Positions 35,801 through 47,800 of a DNA stretch of 64,000 nt are shown here, in pieces (the first letter of the stretch is position 1; every line of letters starts with the position of its first letter). Under the pieces are notes generated by a model. It was given only the letters and a program-made list of their open reading frames with translations. It did not search any database and was not told the DNA's origin. This DNA comes from Gymnothorax reevesii (Eukaryota > Chordata > Actinopteri > Anguilliformes > Muraenidae). The stretch spans positions 34,464,930 through 34,528,929 of the forward strand of contig CM056588.1 of assembly GCA_029721435.1 (NCBI GenBank), written 5' to 3'. A program made the position numbers and the translations under genes.

Positions 35801-38800
35801 TGTAGAGCACCTGGTCAGAGGTGAACTGAGGGGCGTGGTTATTGATGTCAGAGACATGTATCACTGCCAAGGACACATCTGATAGGCCCTCTCCTGACAT
35901 ATCTGCGACCTGCACGGTCAGTCTGAAGGACTTCACCACCTGCAAGGAACACATCGGAGACCACATTCAGCCAAGCAGGGGGGTAAATCACATTACACTT
36001 ATTTAGCTGAGACTGTTATACCGAGGGACTTATAGTTGATTGGACTAAGCAGGGGCCAGTTTCCCCTGGAGAAGTGTGAGGTTACATCGGAGGTTACAAG
36101 GCCCTTAGGCCTTCATCATGGGTCCCCCACCACCAATTTTCCACACGATGCCAAGCTCCACGAGGGTGAAAGGCTGCCCTCATATCATGAGAGTACAGTG
36201 CCAATCAAAAGTTTGGACAGCATTCTGTTTACAGAGAAACTTAAACTGTTTAACTTCTCTATGTAATCTAGTGGATGGAATTTACCATTTGATCTACAAC
36301 TCCAATTCTGAAATAGTTGGGACAAAGAGTAAATTGTGAATAAAATCAAAACGCCACGACTTTTCAGCCAGTATTTTATTCACAATAGAACAGGGATAAC
36401 GTAGCAAATTTTACAATTTTATCCACAAAATGAGCTTATTTCAAATTTTATGGCTGCTACAGGTCTCAAAAAAGTTGGGACAGGGGCCTGTTTACCAAGG
36501 TGTAGCATCCTCTCTTCTTTTTAACACAGACTAGAGGCGTCTGGGCATTGAGGAGACAAGTTTCTTGTGTTTAGACATTGGAATTTGATCCTTCGCTTGT
36601 TTAATACAGGCTTCCAGAAAGGCATGGGGCAATTAATTAACTTAATCGCTAACTTGATCAAGTTAAGTTAAAATCCCATTAACTTAACTAGTTGACTTTT
36701 GAGAAGAGGTATTAACTGATTTCGTAGATTAATTGATTTTTTTCAATTAATTTTCAATGAAGTTTAGATTAACTTCATAATTTTTGCAACAATGTTGACC
36801 TGATAATGCAGACTACTTATGTATTTTGTCTAAACATCTAACTACCGCAATGATGGAATTTTGTCCTCATAATAATTATTATGGTTTTACAATGATAAAG
36901 AATCTTCACTTATATGAACTTTACACACTTTATATATATATGATATACTTTATATCAGCTGTGGTATGTTCTAGAATTTTAACAAGGCTAGTAGACATTG
37001 AAAGTCTGACATTCACTGGAGATTGCCAATAACCTTTTGTGTTAACATTAATAGACTGAAATACACAAGTGTATGAGTTTCAGTATGCTAAGTATGAAGT
37101 ACATACAGATCATGATTACAATATGATACATTGCTGATAATATGATGACTTGTTTTGAAATACGGTATCTCATAAAAGTGAGTACGCCCCTCACATTTCG
37201 ACAATTAATTTATAATATCTTTTCAAGGGACAACGTTACAGAAATGAAACCTGAATATATTCTAGAGTAGCCATTGTACAATATGTGTAGCAGTGCAGAT
37301 TTACTTCACTGTACAAATAACTGAACAAACTGTCATTATTTCCAAAATGGGTGGCAAAAAAAGTGAGTACACACCCCAGTTGGCAATGGTCAACCAAGCA
37401 ATGAAACATGTCTAATTCATCATGTTCAACTCTCTGAGGATCTGTAAAAAAGAATTGTTGCTCTCCACAAGGATGGTCTAAGCTACAAGATCTGTGAAAC
37501 CATGAAACTGAGCACTGTGGCAAAGGTTATCCAGTGGTTTTCCAAGACGGGTTGTACTCGGAACAGGCCTTATCGGGGTCAACTGAAGAGGTTTAGGACT
37601 CGTGCTCTGCATCAGGTACTCAAGTTAGTTTCAGAAAACAGACGCAGGAGTGCTGGCAACATTGCTAACGAGGCTGCAGCAGTGGGAGAACAGCCTGTCA
37701 GTGCTCAGACTATACACCGTGCACTGCACCATGTCGGTTTGCATGACCGTTGGCCAAGACGGAAGCCTCTTCTGAAGCTGGCCCTCAAGAAAGCCCGAAA
37801 ACAGTTTGCTGAAGACAACCAGTCCAAGCACATGAACTACTGGAACCATATTCTGTGGTTTGATGAGACCAAGATAAATTTGTTTGGCTCAGACGGAGTC
37901 AGGCATGTGTGGTGGCGCCCTGTTGAGGAGTACAAAGACAAGCATGTACTGCCAACAGTCAGACATGGTGGAGGCAGAATCATGGTCTGGGGCTGCATGA
38001 AAGCTTCTGGTCCTGGGGAGCTGCGCTTTATCGATGGAATAATGGATTTCAACATGTACTGTGACATTCTGAAATTGAACATGATGCCCTCCCTTCAGAA
38101 ATTGGGCCACACGGCAGCTTTCCAACATTACAATGACCTCCAAGATGACAAATGCCTTCCTGAAGAAGCTGAAGGTGAAGATGATGGTGTGGTCAAGTAT
38201 GTCTCAAGACCTGAATACCATTGAGCCCCTGTGGAGCATCCTCAAGAAGAAGGTGGAGGAGCAGCAGGTGTCCAACATCCACCAGCTACATGATGTTGTC
38301 ATGGAGGAGGATCCCAGCAACAACCTGTGCAGCTCTGGTGAATTCCATGCCTAGGAGAATCAAGGCAGTGCTGGACAACAACGGTGGTCACACTAAATAT
38401 TGACACTATGGACACAATTTGGCATGTTGACAGTGAGGAGTACTCAATTTTGTTGCCATCCATTTTGGAAATAGTGACTGTTTGTTTAGTTTTTTGGACA
38501 GTGCAGTAAATCTACACTGCTGCAATATTGTTCAATGAATACTCTAGAATATATTCTGGTTTCATTTCTGTAACATTGTCCATTGAAAAGATATCATAAA
38601 TTAATTGTCAAAATGTGAGGGGTGTACTCACTTTTGTGAGATACTGTATATTTATGTATTGACAAAACTAGATGCAGTTGAAATAAGACTTTATTTTAAC
38701 TCTGTAGTTGTTAAGTCAATCAAGATATTTGAAAATATTGTCGATGGCAAGGAAACAACAAAGTAAACTTTTAACTGAACTAGTTAACTTGTCAAAATTA

Positions 38801-41800
38801 ACTTAACTAGTTAATTTCCAAATCGACATTAACTTAACTGATGAAATTTTAGTATTAAATTAACTAGTTAATCCAACACGTTGATCACCCCATGTCTGCT
38901 TCCAGCTGCTGGAGAGTTTTGGGTCTTCTTTGACGGACTTTTTGTTTAATTATGCGCTAAATGGTCTCAATCGGTGAAAGATCAGGTCTGCAGGCAGGCC
39001 AGTTCAGCACACAGACTCTTCTACATGAAGACGTGCTGTTGTAATAGCTGCAGTAGGTGGTTTTGCATTGTCCTGCTGAAATACATAAGGCCTTCCCTGG
39101 AATAGATTTTGTCTGGAGGGGAGCATATGTTGCACTAAAATTTATATACCTTTCAGCATTCATGGTGCCTTTTAAAACATGCAAGTGTCCCACACCATAT
39201 GCACTAATGCATCCCCATACCATCAGAGATGCTGGCTTTTGAACTGAATGCTGATAACATGAGGGGCTTTCTTCTCTTGAGCCCGGAGGACATGATGCCC
39301 ATGATTTCCAACAAGAATGTCAAATTTGGACTCGTCTGACCTCAGGACATTTTGCCACTTTGCTACAGTCCATTTTAAATGAACCTTGGCCCACAGAACA
39401 CTGCGACGCTTCTACATCATGCTCAACAATGGCTTCCTTTTTGCATGATAGAGGGTTAGGAGGCATCTGTGGATGGCACGGTGGACTGTGTTTACAGACA
39501 GTGGTTTCTTTAAGTATTCCTGGGCCCATTTAGTAATGCCAATGACAGAATCATGCCGGTGAGTGATGCAGTGGAGTCTGAGGGCCCAAAGATCTCGGGC
39601 ATCCAGTAAAGGTCTTCGGCCTTGTCCCTTACGCACAGAGATTTTTCCAGTTTCTCTGAATCTTTTGATGATGTTATGCACTGTCGATGATGAGACCTTC
39701 AAAGACTTTGCAATATGACATTGAGAAACATTGTTTTTAAAGTATTCCATAATTTTTTAACGCAAGGCTTCACAGGTTGGAGAGCCTCTGGCCATCTTTA
39801 CTTCTGAGTGACTCAGCCTCTCTAAGACATCCCTTTTATAGCCAATCATGTTACACACCTGATGCCAGTTAATTACTTGCTAAATATTCTTTCAGCTGAT
39901 TCTCTTATATATTAATTGCTTTTTCAGTCCTTTTCGGCTTGTGTCCCAACTTTTTGAGACCTGTTTCAGCCAGAAAATTTGAAATAAGCTAATTTTGTGG
40001 ATAAAAATGTAAAATGTCTAAGTTTCTACATTTGAAATGTTATCTGTGTTCTGTTGTAAATAACATTGGCTCACGTGATCTGAAAGTCATTGCATTTTGA
40101 TTTTATTCACAATTTACACTTCGTCCCAACTATTTCGGAATAGAGGTTGTAATACTGCAGCCAAGAACACAAGGCCTCCTGGGTTTTAATATTTCAGTTG
40201 CTTCAGTTAAGTGCTGGAACAAGCAGATTCACACTATTTATGTGGCACTGTCCTACTATATGGAAAATACTGCTTTTATAACTTTGAACCTTCTTTATAG
40301 GAAATTCAAGCAAAAATCTGATTCTTAGAGTTAGACCAACCTGTCTGTCCCGATGAGTTGCCCAATATCAAAAATCACACTCTAAATCCTTTATTTAACC
40401 ATGGGAGGGCCATCGCAAAGATTTTTCTGTTTTTTAAAGGATCAGTGTGTAAGATTTAGAGCCATCTAGTGGTCAGATTATAGATTGCAACCAACTGATT
40501 ATTCCTTTTCTCAGAAAACCTAAGGTGGCCGCAAAACTTGCGAAAACCGAAAACGTGAAAGGCGCCCTCTAGTGTCAATGCTTTCTTCATTTACTTCTTT
40601 CGTTCTGGGCTACTGTAGGAAAAATGGTGGCGCAACATTGGCGGCCTCCACGGAGGTAGACCCGCTCCCATGTAGGTTTAAAGGGCATATTCTAAGCGAA
40701 ATGAAACTCAAAGATTATTGTTTCCACGTGATTATACACTAATAAAAAAGTAGTTATGAATGTTATATTCCATTTCTGCCAAAATATCAATCTAAATTCT
40801 ACACACTGCTCCTTTAAGTGCGCGCCGAGAGAAATGTAGTGGGACATTTGCAAATGGAAAGAATCAAAGTTCTTCCAAACTGCATCCCTTCAGATGAAAA
40901 CAAATTTGCCAATGTGCTCATCTGGGTCTAAACCAGCTATCCTACGGCTGCCAATCAGCCAACAGCAGCTACCTCATTGTCCATTCAAGCCGTGACCAGA
41001 AGTGCGAGTGATTGGCCGAAGAGGCGCGTAGCCCCACCCACCTCCCGGTCAAGGCCCACGTCGCGGGTATAGATGGTGCCCGTTTGGTTGTTGATGCCAA
41101 ACATGGTCTTGTTGATGCGGAGCGGCGGTACACTCTCTTGGCGGATGATAGAGTAGCTTAGAGCGGCGTTCTCTGTGGCGGGATCGTCAGCATCCGTCGC
41201 TGTGACATTTGTGACAGCAGTTCCTGTTTGGTACCAATCGGGAGGAGGATCAGCATGAGGCCCCTTTTTCTCAAAAACTCACAGACAGCAAGTGAATCTT
41301 TACCAGTCCTGGCCAACTTTAGGCCAGAGCTTAGAGCAGATTCCGCCCCAAATTACTTACTGTCAAGATTGTTTCGTGAACCTCACAACTTACCAATAAT
41401 TTCATACACATATTTGGAAAGCAGATCAATTTAAGCAAGTTAATGAGAAAGCCACACAATAACTGTCTATCACGCCCATATTCAGTAGGATCTGATATGA
41501 TGCAATTCTAAACTCCATATATCACTGAGAAACCCCCTACCAGGTATGGAGAACTCTGGGATGGATCCCACAAATTTTCTCTGGGTGAAGCTCGGCTTGT
41601 TGTCATTCTGGTCCAGCACCACAATCTCGATTGTGGACGGGCTCTCCAGTCGCTCCCCACTGGGCGACAGGGCGAAGGCTTTCAGCTATTGGACAGCAGG
41701 AACTCAAAATTAGGCGCTAATCATTTCTCCAGAGTAAAACTGATTCAATTCCACCCTATCTGATTCTCCACTGGTTTCTCTATGTGATATTTAATAACCA

Positions 41801-44800
41801 TATTTTACAAGTTATGTAAAGCAACAGAGAAGAACCAACCAATTGGAAAACCACAAACAGTTAATATTGTCTGTAGTTTATGACGTCCCAAAGCACAACA
41901 CCTTGTTATTCAAAAATACGGCTGTGCTGTCCTCCAAGTACACTTTATTAACTCTTTTGCCCAGAATACAAATAATGCCAATTCTTTCCTGTTATGCATG
42001 AGCCTTTTCAGGCTTAATAACTCAGTATTTGTGTCACAGAGACTGGAAAATTATTTGAGTGAAGGAAGACATTTAGAAATGCGATTACAGAATTATCTTG
42101 GAATTATATTTCAGAATTTAAAGACGTAGGTGAAATTTTTCTTCCTCATAGTATAGGACAGTGGCAATTCATAGCATCTCTCTCTGTGGTCAGAGGTCTC
42201 CAGTGTCTGCTGGTTTTAATTTCAACCAAAACAATGATATCTGAAGTATGTTAAGATTGAAATTCTTTTAACAAGGCACTTTATTTTCATTTAGGACGGA
42301 CATTATCATGATATTGCATGACATCAGAAACAAACAATTCAGAGAAAATTCACTAATTTTACGTGATATGCTGAGGGAAACGAATTTGCAGCTTTAATGA
42401 ACTGATGGTCTGAAACCAGCAGCCCAATATTTTGAAGGTCTCTTAAAAGAGTTCAAACTCAACGTAACTTATAATTAGCCAGCACTAGGTAGAAATCAGT
42501 TTAAGCAGTAAGTTAAGGAAGAAGGTGCAGACATGTTTTCAGTGATAAAGGTATTTACTGGAAAGGGAAGTGGCACACAGACTTGAAGGGCAGAGTTAGG
42601 TTGGGAAGCCCTGTCTAGCAGTAGGTCTACTTTGGCTTTACCTTGAAGCTTTTGTGTTTCTCTCTGTCCAGTGGCATCTTACTCTTGATCCATCCAGTGT
42701 GATCTTCGATTTCAAAGAAGTCCTTCGGCTCCTGGTCCACCCCTGGCCCTTCCAGTTTGTAAATGACCTCACTTGTAAATACCTTGTCTGATTTAATCTG
42801 GAAGAAGCATAATAGATCAGGAACAGCGATAGATATAACAAAGAAGTATAAATTCCCAGAAAGCCCAGAGACACTGTACCTGCACCAGGTATTGCGGTAC
42901 CCGCTTGCTGTTTTCGGAGACTCTGATTGGTGGGATGATCCAGTCTCTCTTGACTCTCCTGAAGCCCGTGACTGGCGTGCCCCCAGTTCCGTGTCGCCAT
43001 GGATACAACACAGCCGGGTTTGGATCCTGCTGTTCCAATTTAGTGGCACAGCTGACCTGAAACATATCGCACAATATATATCACAACATATCACCCAATA
43101 TATAACCCAATCTTAGATACATTCAAATACAATTCGCAAAAGATTTCTTGGATGATATTTAAAACATACAAACACACACACACACACACACACACCAACA
43201 TGAGTAATTACTAAACACAGAACAAGCAGAACCCTTTTTGTAAACTGGATAACCAACCCTCAGCAATAGTGATGCATGGGTCGAGGTTTTTTAACATCCG
43301 CACCAACCCGACCCGACGTGACAGCTAACCCGCCCCGCCACAACTCGCCCTGATTTTCAACCCGAACCCAACCCGACCCGACACAAAAAGGAGACAAGAG
43401 AAAAAGAATGCAGTGGGTCTGTGTGGCATGATTTGCAATGGAAAAAAACGATTCCTCTGTTACGCAATGGATTTGAGTGGAGCATACATTTGGCTTTTGG
43501 CTGGAATTCTTGATCCAAAGTTAAGGCGCTGTCTATTAATTGAACCTTACCGTGATTTCTGATCTTTGCAATCAAACGAAATGCCATCAGGCAAAATATT
43601 GCAAACAGGCTGTTTTATTGGAACAAAATTAACATGACAGTGGCGCACAGGCGCTATCGCCTACTCTCCCATACAGTGTTGCGATATCCTGTCTACTAGG
43701 AATTTTTTTTCCTCATATATTTATTTCAAGATTGTTTTGGGGGGTCTTTTAGGCTATTTTTTCAACACAGCTTATAATGTAGGCCTAGGCGTATTTTTCC
43801 CCAAACTATGCAAAAACAAAATCCCGTCAACAGTGCCAGGGTTTAAGCGATTACGGCGAGCTTCCTGGACACGGCCAGCCGAACTGAAGGTTTGCTCGCT
43901 TCTTGCGCTAGTTCCTGGGACGCAGAGGACTGCTTTGGCCACCATGGAGTTTTACACGATTATTCTGTCTCATGCTATGGTAATTAATGAGAGCAAGACT
44001 GAGTTTATGACCATACATGCTCCAGTAATGATAAGTTACCTATTCGTTTGGGTGATATGTGTATAGAATGGTGTTAAAGAAATGTATATCTAAGAGGTGT
44101 CTTTACTGCCGATGGCAGCACACGCTCTGCTGTTAGAGAACACGTAGCTGATAAACGGAAGCACCTCAACAAGTTGATTTTATTTTTGAATAAGAATAGT
44201 GATGTGCCTTTCACTGTAAAGTGGTGAAAAAATGTTTTGTCTATGTGTTGTTTGGACTCACAGGTCAATAAAATTACTAATACTATATAGTATTTCGGTG
44301 CTGGCTGCAGAACGATTTGTAAGATGAGCTATCATTCAACCTTTAGATCCTTAGTCTAACCGTGGAAGATTAAGCTGCGCACCAGTGAGTGCGTGTACAT
44401 CGAGAGTAGAAAGAGGGAGAGGTACAATTGGCATTCTATCCTGCTTAAGGTAGCGTAACATCGTTTGACAAGAGCATATTATCTAGGCTGTATGTCTAGT
44501 GCCCCCATGTGGCCAATAGCCTATTATACTTTTTATTCACAATTTCGTGGGAATTAGATGTCGCCACTGTTTGGCCCAACCTGCCCGCACCCGCTAAATG
44601 TTATTAAAATATTGGCCTGACCCACGGGTTCCGGGCTGACCCGCGCATCACTACTCAGCAATCGTAATGGGGTATTTAAGATAGATGTCTTCAAATGCGC
44701 TAATCTTTGAATTTTAAGTACCTGGAGAAAGTTAGTCTAGGGAACACCCAGTTGGGCCCAGATAGTCCCAGAGTACCCAAAATCAATAGGTGTCGTGAAC

Positions 44801-47800
44801 TTACCATAATACATGTCCCTGCAAAATTTGAAAAGAATCGGTGCACTTATGTGGGCTGTAGAGCGTTCACAAGAAAATCTCTGCGGACGCGGTGGACGCG
44901 TGACAAGGCCAAATCCATAGTATCCTCCGACCTTCGTTCGGGGGATACAATGAGGTAGCCAAACACACAACACTGTAGTATAATGACTATGTGACTACAC
45001 TCATAACCTCACACCTGGGCCTGTCAGGCACAGCAGCAGTTTCACTGTGAAGTACCCTGAATCGCTCCAGTAACAGTCAGACCACATAAGATGACTCATT
45101 GTGAAAGAACAGTAAACTTGAGAAGAATCTCTGCAAGATGCCTCAGATGTTTTGTAGTGAGACCAGAAAGTATTTGTGCAGTGACACAATTTTAAAGGGC
45201 TTTAATTCCTGAAAAGTTCAGTCATTATGGTTGTGAATGCCCTCAAAGTTGAGAGTCACAATTGCATTTAAGTGCAACTTCATCCAAAAGCAGTGAACCA
45301 CCAACGAATGTAAATGTAAAGTCCAAATACAAACAGACCCAGCTATATCTCTGATTATTCTCTCTCCACCATCTTGTTGCCGCGCATTCCAGTGTCTTCC
45401 TCAGGCATGTTTGCTACTTGTACAGGGTCACACTCTCCCATTTCTCCTTCTGAGCCTTCAATAAGAGCCGAACTGCAGCCGCCACTTATTTTAGCCGAAT
45501 CTTTCTTCAGCAGCTAAGGAGACAGCTGGCAGCCCTGTTCTCGGTGCTCCCGCGGAATGGTGACCCTCCTGCCCTCTCCCTAATGCAGAATCTCTAGGCT
45601 TGCCCGGCCATCGAGGGCAGCAGGATTAGGGTTTGGGTTTCACACCCCGTCTCCAAGCTCAACGAACAGCTGTCAGAATGAGAGAGCAGGCCCCAACAGT
45701 CCCCCCCTCTGGTGTCCCTGTTCCCACACTCAGCATCCCAGTCATGTACCCCCCCCATCCCCCCATTCCCCCCCCCCTCGTCTTTGCACCTGACCTCCAC
45801 ACCAGCGGGTGGGGCTCTCACAGAATATCTGCTTTCACATACAATTCAACAAGCAAACCCAACCACAGCACCCAGCACATTCCCTCCCCAAACATCCACT
45901 CAGCAAATACTCCCAGTTCTTACATAAAGCACAGCACACAGCAGGCAAACAGAATAAAATGCAAGTTTGACAGTTCATAAGTCATCCAAATACAAGCTGC
46001 TTCCTGATGATATTGATGATTTACAAAGATTATTTTGACTTCACATTAATAGATAGTAAGATATTCTTTTAAAAGAGACCATTTAAAGTCAATGATGGCA
46101 CCATGAATGAGTAAGCAGTCTGATTCATTATATTGACCAGATCAATGCGTCGACTGAAATTGAATTCCATGTCCATACTTTTATCATTTCAAACTCATGA
46201 ATCATTACTTCGATTGATTTGTCCTGATAAATGATTTCTGTCATTTTATATGTTTATTCCTTAACTTGAAGAAGCCAGCAAAATAATTTTTTTGTTTCAT
46301 CAGTATCATTCATTAATTACACCATTACTGAATTACTGATGAACTATTGCTCAAATAATATTTATTTACCATTCTTGACCTTTTTGAAGCATTGATGAAT
46401 CTGCTTTTATATGTATGATTACTTCATTTTAAAGGAGAAACTTAACAAATACATGGCAGCCATAAGAATGAAGCTAACAGTTTGAAATATTTGTCTGAAT
46501 TAAACGGATTCAAACGATTTCACGGACGTCACTGTGGATTGCGGCGTGCCCCTGTTGCGCGGGTGAAGAATGCGAGCAATGACTGGCATGCACAGCTGTG
46601 ATCGAGGACCAATCATGGACCGCCACCGCCCATGAACAACCACCCACTTACCCAACATACACCCACCCACGGCGTTTGTACTTACAGATCACTCACCCCG
46701 CGTACACCCACCCACAGCATTTACACTCACAGACAACTCACCCCGCATACTCCCACCCACAGCATTTATACTTAGACAACTCACCCCGCGTACATCCACC
46801 CACAGCATTTATACTCACAGACCACTCACCCTGCGTAAACCCACCCACAGCGTTTATACATACAGACAACTCACCCAGTGTAAACCCACCGAGCGTTTAT
46901 ACTTACAGACAACTCACCCCGCGTATACCCACCGACAGCGTTTATATCTACAGACAACTCACCCCGCATACACCCACCCACAGCATTTGTACTTACAGAC
47001 CACTCATCCCGCATAAACCCCCCCACAGCATTTATACTTACAGACCACTCACCCCGCATACACCCACCCACAGCATTTGTACTTACAGACCACTCATCCC
47101 GCATAAACCCCCCCACAGCATTTATACTTACAGACCACTCACCCCGCATACACCCACCCACAGCATTTGTACTTACAGACCACTCATCCCGCATAAACCC
47201 CCCCACAGCATTTATACTTACAGACCACTCACCCCGCATACACCCACCCACAGCATTTGTACTTACAGACCTCTCATCCCGCATAAACCCCTCCACAGCA
47301 TTTATACTTACAGACCACTCACCCCGCGTACACCCACCCGCAGCGTTTCTACTTACAGACCACTCACCCCGTGTACATCTACCCACAGCGTTTGTACTCA
47401 CAGACCACTCACCCCGCGAACACCCACCCGTACACCCATTCCATCATTCCCTCTGTCTAATTTTACCCAAATAAATTATCAAGAAACATTATTGCATACC
47501 TTGGGTGTGGGAACCAGGCATAATGGTCCATCACGTTATATTTCCGTTTGAGAATGAAGTTTGTCCAATGAAAGAGTAAATTTAATCGTAAAAAGGATAC
47601 TTATTTTATTAAGGTGCAAAGGGGAAACGGAGTGGAGATCTCAATGAGCTAGCGGCTCACACTTGATAGTTTTATTGGAAAGGGACACAAGTGTTCCAAG
47701 TGTTTATTGCCAGAGGTGATAACACGAACCAGCACTGAAATTACGTCTTGGCCAAGTAACACAGAGAAGGGCCGCGCTCACAGACGTTAGCAGGCCGGGG

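Larger units (their letters stand above)
36618..38897. mobile_element. hAT-like element nested in the Tc1 copy
   Basis: The same 8-mer GCTTCCAG lies on both sides (36610-36617 and 38898-38905), and removing the insert rejoins the Tc1 sequence as seen in the other copy. Both ends contain CATGGGG in inverse orientation. Its arms (36620-36780 and 38650-38890) are full of inverted TTAACTTAACTAGTT words. No hAT transposase is seen; the middle is filled by another Tc1 element. Confidence 0.8.
36294..40151 (-). mobile_element. Tc1/mariner-like element, second copy, interrupted by a hAT-like insertion
   Basis: Ends match those of 3653-5461 (TACAACTCCAATTCTGAAATA at the left, and a right end with tcccaactatttcggaatag). 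The minus-strand transposase relic is seen at 39412-39750 (helix-turn-helix, [12 protein letters not shown]) and 38957-39223 (a [13 protein letters not shown] block and PDLSPIE). Without the insertion it would be about 1570 bp. It lies in cdh15 intron 5 together with its nested guests. Confidence 0.93.

Noticed and set aside
37502..38224. Host gene of 240 codons
   Set aside because: It lies between Tc1 inverted ends and shows transposase motifs with a lost catalytic Asp and a frameshift.
42627..43094. Single continuous 155-codon exon joining the propeptide region to EC1
   Set aside because: The frame runs through an intron. Splice sites CAG|GTACAG (42879) and TTCTTCCAG (42798) and homology require two exons, 2 and 3.
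46598..47551. 317-codon plus-strand and 176-codon minus-strand reading frames
   Set aside because: They translate a 45-bp minisatellite whose unit is divisible by three, so all frames stay open. There are no splice sites or family resemblance.
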